Assembly (NCBI GenBank): GCA_903882875.1
Contig: CAIRYQ010000072.1
Coordinates: 1-64,000 of the forward strand
DNA length: 64,000 nucleotides
Direction of reading: 5' to 3'
Origin: an uncultured Spartobacteria bacterium
GTDB taxonomy: Bacteria > Verrucomicrobiota > Verrucomicrobiia > Chthoniobacterales > Chthoniobacteraceae
Under the pieces are notes generated by a model that did no database searches, was not told where the DNA came from, and saw nothing but the letters and a program-made list of their open reading frames with translations. Below, in pieces: positions 1-7,406 of this stretch (position 1 is its first letter; each line of letters opens with the position of its first letter). Made by a program: the position numbers and the translations under genes.

Positions 1-214
1 GGTTCGGGGAAGGCCCCGGCTGGTTCGGGGAAGGCCCCGGCTGGTTCGGGGAAGGCCCCGGCTGGTTCGGGGAAGGCCCCGGATGGTTCGGGGAAGGCCC
101 CGGCTGGTTCAGGGAAGGCCCCGGACGGTTCGGGGAAGGCCCCGGACGGTTCGGGGAAGGCCCCGGACGGTTCGGGGAAGGCCCCGGATGATTCAGGGAA
201 GGCCCCGGACGGTG
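1..214. repeat. Ten tandem copies of a 21-bp unit
   Basis: A GC-rich 21-bp unit is repeated ten times head to tail from the first base of the window to about 210. The copies differ only at a few sites: the last codon (GCT, GAT or GAC), one TCG/TCA change, and one GGT/GAT change in the last copy. The period is a multiple of three and most differences are silent or confined to one codon, so the repeat is best read as part of a coding sequence. Earlier copies may lie upstream of the window. Confidence 0.95.
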
Positions 215-270
215 TGGCGGTGACGCAAAATGGCCGAACCAAAACCCAACGACCAGACACAAACCCATGA
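1..270 (+). CDS. C-terminal fragment of a heptapeptide-repeat protein (partial)
   Basis: In frame 1 the sequence is open from the window edge to a TGA at 268-270. It encodes ten copies of GSGKAP(A/D) followed by a tail of about 19 residues (GVAVTQNGRTKTQ...NP). The last residue of the unit shifts from Ala in the left copies to Asp in the right ones. Changes inside the repeat are mostly synonymous or restricted to that position, which supports translation on the plus strand. The repeat would be a flexible Gly/Ser/Lys/Pro-rich tail. Nothing of the functional domain is in the window, so no role can be given. The reading ends convergently with larA, 173 bp away, and the interval 271-443 shows no gene. 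Other frames are also partly open across the repeat, so this call is tentative. Confidence 0.45.
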   Translation, partial: GSGKAPAGSGKAPAGSGKAPAGSGKAPDGSGKAPAGSGKAPDGSGKAPDGSGKAPDGSGKAPDDSGKAPDGVAVTQNGRTKTQRPDTNP

Positions 271-443
271 AAGGACAGGAGGGGAATCCCGGAAACTCGT
301 GCGACGCCTTGGAGTGCGGCGGGAAGCGACAGCGCCACGCCGCTTTGGGATGCACCGGAGGCGCGCGGCGGGTCTTTGCTGTCGCGCTGGCAGGCCCCGG
401 CCCCGTCACGGATCCCCTGTGACTTTCGGAGGAGGCGGGGCGC

Positions 444-1745
444 CTACATCTCCCGCGCCCACGACGGGCGCTGTTTGAGATGAAAGAGCATCTCGCCGGC
501 TTTCGGCACGAGCAGCACGCCTTCGTCCTCGCGGTCTGCGTAGTCCTCCTTGCGGATGCTGCGCCAGTCGCGGTAGCCGATGTTGATGGCCTTGCAGACT
601 TCCTCGGGGATGCCTGTGGCGAAGGTCACGTTCACGCGGCATTTCTCGACGCCGTTCTCCATTTTGCCGATGCCGCGGACGTGCGTGCTGTGCGAGATCA
701 CGCCGCGCGGAGTCTTCCGGTAACGATCCATCTGCTGCGTGAACCATTCGAGGCAATGGTAGCCGATCTCGTGGATGTGGTGCCCGTGCGTGACGGACAG
801 CTCGGTGATGTGCGGCGCGTAGATGATGAGTTCGCCGCCGTCCGCGAGCACGGGCTCGAGCTTGTACATGCACTTTCCGCCGACCCACATGTCGTCGTAC
901 ATCTTCGGCGCGCACGAGAGGATCGTGTGAAACGGGCGGTCCTTGTAAGTGATGTGGACGCGCCGCGAGACTTCGCTCGCGGCGTCCCACGCGCTCAGGG
1001 TGTCGCCATGCGTGAGCGCCGCGAGGCCGCCGCCGCCCTGCGCGGGGTCGCCGGGCGTGACGACCATGCAGAAGCACCGCTTTGCGACCGGCACGAGCGA
1101 CGCGACGTAGTCCACGACCTTGCGGACGGGCGTCCACTTGTTGCCGATGATCATCGGGTTCGTCACGAGCGCGCCGAGCCAGTGGAAATAGTTCAGCACC
1201 GTCGGCCCGCTCACGCCGGGGAAGAGGTATTTGTTCCCGCCGCTGAAGCCGACCACCTCATGCGGGAAGACGGGGCCGATGACGAAGAGCAGATCGTAGC
1301 CGAAGATGCGCTCATTCACCTCGACCGGCACTTCCTCGGCGAGGAGGCCGCCGGTCAGCTCGATGCTTTTCTCGACGGTGATGGTGCCGATTTTCCGCAG
1401 CGCGGTGAGGTCGTCCCACGCGTGGTTCAGGAGCTGGACGCGCGCGTATTTCGAGCGCCGCTGATCCGGCGAGATGCCGAGCCGCTCGCAGATCGCCTCC
1501 TCGCTCATGGGCTGGTGCGTGCCGAGCGCGATCATCACATCGAGAGCCGCGGTAGCGCCGGAGATCTGATCGAAGACGCCGGCGAACATCTGGTCGAGCG
1601 GGCAGGTGCGAGTGCTGTCGGGGACGATGAGCAGCACTTTCTTGCCGCGGAATTCCTCGGCAGGACACGCCTTTGCGATGAAGGCGCGGATTTGATCGGG
1701 CGTGAGGTTCGTGCCTTCGGGCGCGATGTGTGAGAGGGCGGTCAT
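444..1745 (-). CDS. larA: Nickel-dependent lactate racemase-like protein (LarA family, DUF2088)
   Basis: Predicted 433-residue cytoplasmic protein of the LarA family, whose founding member interconverts D- and L-lactate with a nickel-pincer nucleotide. The N-terminal domain has DSTRTCP (43-49) and GTHQPMSEE (75-83). The signature PHEVVGFSGGNKYLFPGVSG spans 161-180. His108, His162, Lys172 and His188 match the spacing of the LarA catalytic and Ni-binding residues (His108, His174, Lys184, His200 in the Lactobacillus enzyme). The ATG at 1745 is preferred over a TTG 39 bases further upstream because it starts at the conserved N-terminus. The gene lies 60 bp downstream of trpA on the same strand. 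The cofactor genes larB, larC and larE are not in the window. Many family members act on other 2-hydroxyacids, so the substrate is open. Confidence 0.85.
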   Translation of the reverse strand: MTALSHIAPEGTNLTPDQIRAFIAKACPAEEFRGKKVLLIVPDSTRTCPLDQMFAGVFDQISGATAALDVMIALGTHQPMSEEAICERLGISPDQRRSKYARVQLLNHAWDDLTALRKIGTITVEKSIELTGGLLAEEVPVEVNERIFGYDLLFVIGPVFPHEVVGFSGGNKYLFPGVSGPTVLNYFHWLGALVTNPMIIGNKWTPVRKVVDYVASLVPVAKRCFCMVVTPGDPAQGGGGLAALTHGDTLSAWDAASEVSRRVHITYKDRPFHTILSCAPKMYDDMWVGGKCMYKLEPVLADGGELIIYAPHITELSVTHGHHIHEIGYHCLEWFTQQMDRYRKTPRGVISHSTHVRGIGKMENGVEKCRVNVTFATGIPEEVCKAINIGYRDWRSIRKEDYADREDEGVLLVPKAGEMLFHLKQRPSWAREM

Positions 1746-1805
1746 GGTGGGTGAAATGACGAGTGACGGAGGACGAATGTCCAAGAGGAATTCTGTCCTG
1801 CGCGC

Positions 1806-2615
1806 TTACGGCTTTTCGCGCACGGCGTCGGCGAGCGGCTTCACGAAGGCGGCGACTTTCTCGACGAACTTCGGATCGCTGCCGAATTCCCCCATGCGCT
1901 TCACGATCGCGCTTCCGACCACGACCGCATCTGCGGCGCCTGCGACGGCGCGCACCTGCTCGGGCGTGCCGATTCCAAAGCCGACGGCAATCGGCAGCGG
2001 CGTCGTTTTCCGGATTGCGGCCACACTTTCCGCGAGGCCTGCCACGACATCGCTGCGCTCGCCGGTCACGCCTTCGCGCGAGACGTAGTAGATGAAGCCG
2101 CTGGCATCGCGTGTGAGCAGCGCGATGCGCTGCGGAGGAGTCGTCGGAGCGATGAGGCGGATGCGCTTCAGCGGGCCGTGCATGCGGAGTTCCGGCGAGG
2201 CTTCGTCCTCGTCCGGCGGGAGGTCGAGGAAGAGCACGCCGTCCACGCCCGCGGCCTCGGCGTCGGCGAGAAAGGCGTCGAAGCCGTGGCGGTACACGGG
2301 ATTCATGTACGTGTAGAAGACGATCGGGATCTGGCTTTCCGTGCGAATCGCGCGCACACATTCGAGCACGCCATTGAGGGTCGTGCCGCTCGCAAGCGCG
2401 CGCGAACTGGCGAGCTGGTTCACCACGCCGTCGGCGAGCGGGTCGCTGAAAGGGATGCCGATCTCGATGATGTCCACGCCCGCGCGTTCGAGTGCGGGTA
2501 CGAGCGCGCGCGTCGCTGCGAGATTCGGATCTCCCGCGCAGATGTAGGCGATGAAGGCCGCGCGCTTCTCGGAGCGCAGGCGGGCGAAGGTGGAATCAAT
2601 GCGGTTTTCGGACAT
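1806..2615 (-). CDS. trpA: Tryptophan synthase alpha subunit
   Basis: 269 residues, the usual length for TrpA, which cleaves indole-3-glycerol phosphate to indole and glyceraldehyde 3-phosphate and passes indole to TrpB. The TIM-barrel signature IIEIGIPFSDPLADG is at 49-63, with the catalytic acids at Glu51 and Asp62. The phosphate-binding end VGFGIGTPEQV is also present. The ATG at 2615 (MSENRIDSTF) is chosen because the conserved sequence starts there; the longer open frame upstream reads as non-family sequence. No other trp gene is in the window, so trpA stands apart from trpB here. It is divergent from queE, with 168 bp between the starts. Confidence 0.95.
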   Translation of the reverse strand: MSENRIDSTFARLRSEKRAAFIAYICAGDPNLAATRALVPALERAGVDIIEIGIPFSDPLADGVVNQLASSRALASGTTLNGVLECVRAIRTESQIPIVFYTYMNPVYRHGFDAFLADAEAAGVDGVLFLDLPPDEDEASPELRMHGPLKRIRLIAPTTPPQRIALLTRDASGFIYYVSREGVTGERSDVVAGLAESVAAIRKTTPLPIAVGFGIGTPEQVRAVAGAADAVVVGSAIVKRMGEFGSDPKFVEKVAAFVKPLADAVREKP

Positions 2616-2783
2616 GAAGTGGATGCGCAGAATTGGCGAGGCGCGCGGGGATTGACAGAAATTTTCGGCATGGGTTGCGCGAAGCCGCGCTTCCGGGCGG
2701 AGCACACGAGTCGCGTGCTGCATCCGCATGATTCGTGGTAGCCGAAGGCGCACTTCATCGCTTCACTCGCGGGCCTGACGAAA

Positions 2784-3440
2784 ATGCCCGCGGCACCCAC
2801 GCTGAAGATCAACGAAATTTACGAGTCCATCCAGGGCGAGAGCACCTGGGCCGGGTGGCGCTGCGTCTTCGTGCGGCTCACGGCGTGCGACCTCCGCTGC
2901 ACGTACTGCGACACGGAGTATGCGTTTTTCGAGGGGAATAAGCGTGCGCTCGATGAAGTCATCGCCGAGGTGCTCGCGTTCGAGTGTCCGCTCGTGGAGA
3001 TCACCGGTGGCGAACCGCTGCTGCAAAAAAATGTGCTCCCGCTCATGGCCTCGCTGTGCGACGCGGGAAAGACCGTGCTCATCGAGACCAGCGGCGCGCA
3101 CGACATTTCAAAAATAGACGCGCGCGTGCATCGAATCATGGATTTGAAAACACCGGGCAGCGGCGAATGCGCGCGCAACTTGTGGAGCAACATCGCACAT
3201 CTCGAAAAGCGCGATGAGGTGAAATTCGTCATCGGTTCGCGCGAGGACTACGAGTGGTCGCGTGACCGCGTGCGCGAGCACGCGCTCGCGGAACGCAGCG
3301 GGTGCGTGCTTTTTTCGCCCATCTTCGGACGCATCGAGCCGCGGCAGATTGTGGAGTGGATGGTCGCGGACAAGGTTCCCGCGCGGTTCCAGCTCCAGAT
3401 GCACAAGTTCATCTGGGATCCGAAGCTGAAGGGCGTCTGA
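2784..3440 (+). CDS. queE: 7-carboxy-7-deazaguanine synthase
   Basis: 218-residue radical SAM enzyme of queuosine/7-deazaguanine synthesis that converts 6-carboxytetrahydropterin to 7-carboxy-7-deazaguanine. The 4Fe-4S site is C35-x3-C39-x2-C42 (ACDLRCTYCDTEY). The N-terminal substrate-loop motif EIYESIQGESTWAG (11-24) and the SAM-contact motif ITGGEPLLQ are both typical of QueE. The length fits the short QueE form. queD, which makes the substrate, follows 81 bp downstream on the same strand, giving two consecutive pathway steps. Confidence 0.95.
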   Translation: MPAAPTLKINEIYESIQGESTWAGWRCVFVRLTACDLRCTYCDTEYAFFEGNKRALDEVIAEVLAFECPLVEITGGEPLLQKNVLPLMASLCDAGKTVLIETSGAHDISKIDARVHRIMDLKTPGSGECARNLWSNIAHLEKRDEVKFVIGSREDYEWSRDRVREHALAERSGCVLFSPIFGRIEPRQIVEWMVADKVPARFQLQMHKFIWDPKLKGV

Positions 3441-3462
3441 AGAATGCGGATTGCGGAGCGCG

Positions 3463-3521
3463 GAGTGCGGAATTACTCATCGTGCCCGCATTTCCAACTC
3501 CGCACTCCACATTCCGCACTC
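3463..3521. repeat. Inverted repeat between queE and queD
   Basis: Perfect 11-bp arms GAGTGCGGAAT (3463-3473) and ATTCCGCACTC (3511-3521) enclose 37 bases. A second partner arm, TCCGCACTCC (3499-3508), can pair with the same left arm, so two alternative hairpins are possible. The right arm ends at the base before the queD ATG. The element looks like a REP-type intergenic repeat, but its position could also let it shade the queD start. Confidence 0.75.
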
Positions 3522-3884
3522 ATGAAGGTCCGCCTCACGAAAGATTTCCTGTTTGAAGCCGCGCAGACGCTGCCGTGCGCGCCCGAGGGGCACAAGTGCA
3601 GGAAGATGCACGGGCACAGCTTCAAGCTGGAGATTTCCGTCGAGGGCGAGACCGATCCGAAGACCGGCTGGTTTTACGATCATGCGGACATTTCCCGCGC
3701 GATGAAGCCCCTACTCGCGGTGCTCGACCACGGCTACCTCAACGAGATCCCCGGACTCGAAAATCCCACGATCGAAAACATGTGCGCGTGGTTCTGGCAG
3801 AAGCTCTCGCCGCAGCTCCCCGGCCTCGCGGAGATCGTCGTGCATGAGACGCCGAGCGCGCGCTGCTCGTATCGCGGCGAGTGA
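3522..3884 (+). CDS. queD: 6-carboxy-5,6,7,8-tetrahydropterin synthase
   Basis: 120-residue QueD/PTPS-fold protein that makes 6-carboxytetrahydropterin from dihydroneopterin triphosphate, the step before QueE. Seen: catalytic Cys26 in GHKCRKMHGHSF (23-34) with Zn-ligand histidines 30 and 32, DHGYLNEI (69-76) with the Asp/His pair, NPTIEN (81-86) and HETPSARCSYRGE at the C-terminus with Glu109. The ATG at 3522 (MKVRLTKDFL) matches the family start; a longer frame would begin inside the repeat. Oddity: the first Zn-ligand histidine of the usual FxAAH motif is Gln15 (codon CAG, 3564-3566). The rest of the active site is intact. Confidence 0.9.
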   Translation: MKVRLTKDFLFEAAQTLPCAPEGHKCRKMHGHSFKLEISVEGETDPKTGWFYDHADISRAMKPLLAVLDHGYLNEIPGLENPTIENMCAWFWQKLSPQLPGLAEIVVHETPSARCSYRGE

Positions 3885-3928
3885 TGAAACGCTTGGCAAG
3901 CCGCGCGCGCCCGCTACTTTCTCGCCCG

Positions 3929-4120
3929 ATGAAACGCCTCGCATTTCCTGTCCTCGCCGCCGCCGCCGCATTCGGATTCGGCGCGTGCGAAAAGCATTCC
4001 TCCGCCGAACTTCCCGAGCACTACCAGCACAAGTGGGATGCGAAGCACGCGGAGACGGAACATGCGGCGCCGGCGCACGCCGAGCAGGAAAAGGCGCCTG
4101 CCGCCGATCACAAGGGCTAG
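3929..4120 (+). CDS. Small lipoprotein, unknown function
   Basis: 63 residues. A basic start (MKR) and a hydrophobic Ala-rich stretch lead to the lipobox F17-G18-A19-C20, so the product should be lipidated at Cys20 and anchored on the periplasmic side of a membrane. The mature part (about 43 residues) is rich in His, Glu, Lys and Ala (PEHYQHKWDAKHAE) and probably unstructured; the His content could bind metal, but nothing else supports that. An upstream ATG pair near 3881 would overlap queD and lose the clean signal peptide, so 3929 is preferred. No family recognised. Confidence 0.7.
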   Translation: MKRLAFPVLAAAAAFGFGACEKHSSAELPEHYQHKWDAKHAETEHAAPAHAEQEKAPAADHKG

Positions 4121-4150
4121 CGCGAGGTCCGCGCCGCTTTCCGAAATGCC

Positions 4151-4546
4151 ATGAAGCCGGAGGCGCACACAGGCTTCTGGCGCGGACGCGCAAAAAGCTT
4201 CGCCTGTGCGCTGCGTGGGATCGTCGCGCTGGTGCGCACTCAGGCGAATGCGCGCATCCACCTCCTCGCGACGGTGCTCGTGGTCGCGGCGGGATTCGTG
4301 TTTCGCATCCCGCGCGGCGAATGGGTGCCGCTCGCATTCGCGATCGGCATCGTGTGGATCGCGGAGGCATTGAACACGGCCGTCGAAGCCCTAGCGGATC
4401 GCGTCAGCCGCGAACACGACGAGTCAATCCGTCGCGCGAAGGACGTGGCTGCCGGAGCGGTGCTGTTCGCCGCGATCACCGCGGCGGTCGTTGGCCTCGT
4501 TGTGCTCGGCCCGCATGTGTGGGCGTTCATGCGCGTCAGATTTTGA
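4151..4546 (+). CDS. dgkA: Diacylglycerol kinase / undecaprenol kinase, DgkA family
   Basis: 131-residue integral membrane kinase of the prokaryotic DAGK family, phosphorylating diacylglycerol or undecaprenol at the inner membrane. The family signature EALNTAVE is at 72-79, followed by the conserved amphipathic stretch AKDVAAGAVL. ANARIHLLA (32-40) precedes the first of three hydrophobic helices (about 40-53, 59-72 and 103-122). The length is typical. The substrate cannot be told from sequence: the NARIHL form is common in bacteria where the enzyme recycles undecaprenol. It follows the lipoprotein gene by 30 bp and converges on hpf. Confidence 0.88.
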   Translation: MKPEAHTGFWRGRAKSFACALRGIVALVRTQANARIHLLATVLVVAAGFVFRIPRGEWVPLAFAIGIVWIAEALNTAVEALADRVSREHDESIRRAKDVAAGAVLFAAITAAVVGLVVLGPHVWAFMRVRF

Positions 4547-4555
4547 TCGGAATCG

Positions 4556-4583
4556 CATCCGCACGCGTTGCCGCGTACGGATG
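4556..4583. terminator. Bidirectional hairpin between dgkA and hpf
   Basis: CATCCG-C-ACGCG, loop TTGC, then CGCGT-A-CGGATG forms an 11-bp stem with one C/A mismatch between two convergent genes. No strong T-run follows on either side, so terminator function is inferred from position and stability. Confidence 0.55.
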
Positions 4584-4624
4584 TGCTCGCCGCACGCTTT
4601 TGCCCGGTAATCAGCCGCCCCGGC

Positions 4625-5209
4625 TCAGTGCGGGACGGTGACTTCGATGAGGCCGAAGCCGCCGGCCTTGCGGCGCTGGAGGATGTTCACCTTGTCGGTC
4701 TTCGCGTTCACAAAGACTACGAACAGGCGGTTTGCCGCCATCTCGAGCTGGAGGATCGCCTCGTCCACGAAAAGCGTGCGGACTTCGAGCCGTTCGGTCT
4801 CGACGTGCTTCGCCTCGGTCTCCTCGTGGAGTTCGAAATGCTCGTCAATGTGCAGCACATGCTCGTCGAACTGCCGCGTCTGGCTCTTCCGCGGGCGATG
4901 GCTGCGCAGCATCTTCGTCTTGTACTTGCGCATCTGCTGCGCGACTTTTGCGACCACGCCGTCAATCGCGGCATACATGTCGTCGCACTCGTGGTCGGCC
5001 TCGATGGTGATGTGGTTCGCGCAATGGAGGACGATTTCCGCGTTCTGGCGGTGCTTGGTCACGTCGAGGATCACGTGCGCCTCGATGATGCGCGGGTAGT
5101 CGAGGTGGATGTGTTCGAGTTTCGTCTTCGCGTATTCGCGGATCGCATCGGTGATGCTGATGTGACGGCCTGTGACTCTGATGGGGACGTTTACGTTGGC
5201 TGTTTGCAT
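4625..5209 (-). CDS. hpf: Ribosome hibernation promoting factor, long form
   Basis: 194 residues. The N-terminal S30AE/YfiA domain (about 8-105; VTGRHISITDAIREYAKTKL) binds the 30S decoding region. A charged linker follows, then the C-terminal dimerisation domain (about 140-190) ending in NAKTDKVNILQRRKAGGFGLIEV, the hallmark of long HPF that pairs 70S ribosomes into 100S dimers in stationary phase. It is the last gene of the kdsA-lptC-lptA-lptB run, 102 bp behind lptB. In proteobacteria rpoN usually sits between lptB and hpf; here there is no rpoN. Confidence 0.93.
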   Translation of the reverse strand: MQTANVNVPIRVTGRHISITDAIREYAKTKLEHIHLDYPRIIEAHVILDVTKHRQNAEIVLHCANHITIEADHECDDMYAAIDGVVAKVAQQMRKYKTKMLRSHRPRKSQTRQFDEHVLHIDEHFELHEETEAKHVETERLEVRTLFVDEAILQLEMAANRLFVVFVNAKTDKVNILQRRKAGGFGLIEVTVPH

Positions 5210-5311
5210 GGTGTTACTAGTTCGTTCTGTTTTTGTGAAAATGCCACCCGTTCCTTGGCCTGCACGCTTCGTGCCTTGCAGGCTGCGGACGGGAATTTGC
5301 GGCGGAAAAAA

Positions 5312-6085
5312 TCACATCGAGAAATTTTCGCCGAGGTAGAGGCGGCGCGCCTCGGGGTCATTGATGAGGAATTCCTTCGTGCCCTCCTTCAGCACGCGGC
5401 CCTCGAAGATGAGATACGCGCGGTCCACGATGCTCAGCGTCTCGCGGACATTGTGGTCGGTGATGAGGATGCCGAGGCCGAGATCGCGCAGGCCGACCAC
5501 GATTTTCTGCACGTCCTGCACGGCAATCGGGTCCACGCCGCTGAACGGCTCGTCGAGCATGATGAGGCTCGGCTCCGGCACGAGCGAACGCGCGATCGTG
5601 AGCCGCCGCTTTTCGCCGCCGGAAAGTGTGAGCGCCATCTGCTTGCGGACATGCGAAATGCCGAACTGCTCGAGCAATTCGTCGCAGCGCGCCTTGCGCT
5701 GCGCCTTGGTGAGATCGCGCGTCTCGAGGATCGCCATGATGTTCTGCTCGACGGTGAGCTTGCGAAAGATGCTCTCCTCCTGCGGCAGGTAGCCCATGCC
5801 CATGCGCGCGCGCTTGTGCATCGCCATGTCGGTCACGTCCGTGTCGTTGAAAAACACGGTGCCCGCGTTCGGCCTCACGAGGCCGACGATCATGTAGAAA
5901 CTCGTCGTCTTGCCCGCGCCGTTCGGGCCGAGGAGGCCGACAATTTCGCCCTTGCGGCAGTTGATATCCACGCCGTTCACGACCCGGCGGCCGTCGTAAA
6001 TTTTCACCAGCCCCTCTGTGCGGAGTACGGGCGCGGGCGCCGGATTTTGTAGCTGCGGTGCTGGTGCGGCTGTGGCGACAGGCAT
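5312..6085 (-). CDS. lptB: LPS export ABC transporter, ATPase LptB
   Basis: 257-residue cytoplasmic ATPase that powers extraction of LPS from the inner membrane with LptF/LptG. Walker A GPNGAGKTT is near residue 54, Q-loop GYLPQEESIFRKLTVEQN, ABC signature LSGGEKRRLTIARSL, Walker B LIMLDEPFSGVDP and switch ITDHNVRETL. PQEESIFRKLTVEQNI and the C-terminal RRLYLGENFSM are specific to LptB among ABC ATPases. The first 20 residues are Ala/Pro-rich and longer than in E. coli LptB. It follows lptA with a 2-bp gap, so the two are very likely cotranscribed. lptF and lptG are not in the window. Confidence 0.96.
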   Translation of the reverse strand: MPVATAAPAPQLQNPAPAPVLRTEGLVKIYDGRRVVNGVDINCRKGEIVGLLGPNGAGKTTSFYMIVGLVRPNAGTVFFNDTDVTDMAMHKRARMGMGYLPQEESIFRKLTVEQNIMAILETRDLTKAQRKARCDELLEQFGISHVRKQMALTLSGGEKRRLTIARSLVPEPSLIMLDEPFSGVDPIAVQDVQKIVVGLRDLGLGILITDHNVRETLSIVDRAYLIFEGRVLKEGTKEFLINDPEARRLYLGENFSM

Positions 6086-6087
6086 GG

Positions 6088-6801
6088 CTAGCGCGGTTTC
6101 TGGTTCAGATCGGCTGCGTCGTGCAGCGTGCTCGTGTGGTAGCCCTTCACGTCAATTTTCCCCGCCCGGTCGAGCGTGATCACGCAGCCTTCCTCGCGCG
6201 CGATGATCTGCTTGCTCAGGCCCCCGCCGATGACGCCCTGCGAAATCTGCGGCCAGCCGTAAAGTTTCAGCGTGTTCGCCTTGCTGTCGTACACCGCGCG
6301 GCTGCCCTTCCCGGTGTAGCGCTGCATGACGCCATTTCCGTCCGGCTTGTCCTGCGTGATCGTCACATGGCCCTCCGCGACCGCTTTCTCGAGCTTGTCG
6401 CTGCCTGCCTCGGGCGGGCCCTTGTGCTCGGCGTCATCGGCCTTCGGCTTCGTCGGGGGCTGCGCGGGTCCCTTCGCCAGCGAGGCATTGATCGTGAGCG
6501 TGAGCCGATCGCTCGACAGGCCGAATTCCGGGTGATGCACCACGACTTCGCCGATGAAGATCGCGATGTTCGTGCGGTTGTCGTAGGTCGCCTCCTGCGC
6601 CGTGATTTCCACGGGGCCGCTCGGCTTTTTGTCGGGCTTCGCCGGTTTTGCGACGGGGATGGCGGGGGCGGGCGCCGCACCTTCAATCCGGCTGATGTCC
6701 AGGCCGATCCGCGCGGGTTCCCCGGTGCGGTCCTGCGCGGAACCTGGTACGGCGAGCGCGAGCAGCGCGACGATGGTCGGGGGCAGAAAAGTCTTCATCA
6801 T
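6088..6801 (-). CDS. lptA: LptA-like periplasmic LPS transport protein (OstA domain)
   Basis: 237 residues with an N-terminal signal peptide (MMKTFLPPTIVALLALAVPGSAQ, cleavage predicted near residue 23). A Lys/Pro-rich linker leads into the OstA/LptA beta-jellyroll: EITAQEATYDNRTNIAIFIGEV starts the bridge repeat and GKGSRAVYDSKANTLKLYGWPQI closes it. LptA forms the periplasmic bridge carrying LPS from LptC to LptD. A Pro/Lys/Ala-rich insert of about 40 residues interrupts the domain. It overlaps the upstream lptC-like gene by 4 bp (ATGA) and lies 2 bp from lptB. Confidence 0.85.
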   Translation of the reverse strand: MMKTFLPPTIVALLALAVPGSAQDRTGEPARIGLDISRIEGAAPAPAIPVAKPAKPDKKPSGPVEITAQEATYDNRTNIAIFIGEVVVHHPEFGLSSDRLTLTINASLAKGPAQPPTKPKADDAEHKGPPEAGSDKLEKAVAEGHVTITQDKPDGNGVMQRYTGKGSRAVYDSKANTLKLYGWPQISQGVIGGGLSKQIIAREEGCVITLDRAGKIDVKGYHTSTLHDAADLNQKPR

Positions 6802-7406
6802 TTTGGTTCCTGTTTCAATGGCTTCACTTCGATGGATGGGGCGGCGCTTTTTTCAGTGCCTGGCCCGAACGCGGCGTCCGCATCATAAATGATCATCTTC
6901 ACGCCGCCGGTGAGCTTGCCGAGTTTCGTCCTCAGATTCACGATCGCGTGGTTCCCCGACAGCTCGAATTCGCGGCGCTTGATCATCACGCGCGCGTTGG
7001 AATCGAGATCCTGAGTCTTTGGATTCAGCACCGCATCGGAAAGATCGATGTCGAACTCATGCTCCCCGTCCTGTCGAAAGCTCTCGATGTGGGCCACGCT
7101 CAGCTTGACGTGTTCGTCGTCCACGACCTCGGCGACGCCGATGTTGAATTTGAACATCAGCTTCCCGTCCGGATCGAAAATCGGGAACCGGATCCCTTTT
7201 TGCGGCTGGCCCTTTGGCACCGGAATATCCAGACGCTTCGATTCCTTTTCGGTGCTTCCCGGCTTTGCGCCGGCCGCGGCGACCGTTGCAGGCTCGCCGT
7301 TCGCGGGTTCCTTCGCCTGCTCGTCGGCCCGCGCGGGGATGCACAAATCGGGAAGGCTCAGGCCTGCGACGAGCGCCACCATCGGGAGGTTACGAAACGA
7401 GGCCAT
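6798..7406 (-). CDS. lptC: LptC-like periplasmic protein
   Basis: 202 residues. A signal peptide or single N-terminal membrane segment (residues 5-25) is followed by a low-complexity linker and one LptC/OstA-like beta domain. Recognisable parts are KGIRFPIFDPDGKLMFKFNI, then VKLSVAHIESFRQDGEHEFDIDLSDAVLNPKT and a second strand set around RREFELSGNHAIVNLRTKLG. LptC anchors the LptA bridge to the LptBFG transporter. The assignment rests on the fold-like repeat pattern and on location: it overlaps kdsA by 17 bp and lptA by 4 bp, matching the kds-lptC-lptA-lptB order of Gram-negative bacteria. The symbol is used by position and homology, not by test. Confidence 0.7.
   Translation of the reverse strand: MASFRNLPMVALVAGLSLPDLCIPARADEQAKEPANGEPATVAAAGAKPGSTEKESKRLDIPVPKGQPQKGIRFPIFDPDGKLMFKFNIGVAEVVDDEHVKLSVAHIESFRQDGEHEFDIDLSDAVLNPKTQDLDSNARVMIKRREFELSGNHAIVNLRTKLGKLTGGVKMIIYDADAAFGPGTEKSAAPSIEVKPLKQEPK

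Noticed and set aside
1-214. CRISPR array
   Set aside because: The 21-bp units are contiguous with no variable spacers.
230-478. Small plus-strand frame after the tandem repeat
   Set aside because: Overlaps the reading frame of the repeat protein end and the 3' end of larA, Arg-rich, no ribosome-binding site.
480-1733. Long plus-strand open frame of 417 codons
   Set aside because: It lies antisense to larA, which has clear catalytic motifs; the composition (Asp/Val/Arg-rich) is what GC-rich antisense frames give.
2641-2783. Riboswitch or promoter before queE
   Set aside because: A TTGACA occurs at 2652 but no fitting -10, and no preQ1-type pseudoknot could be drawn by eye.
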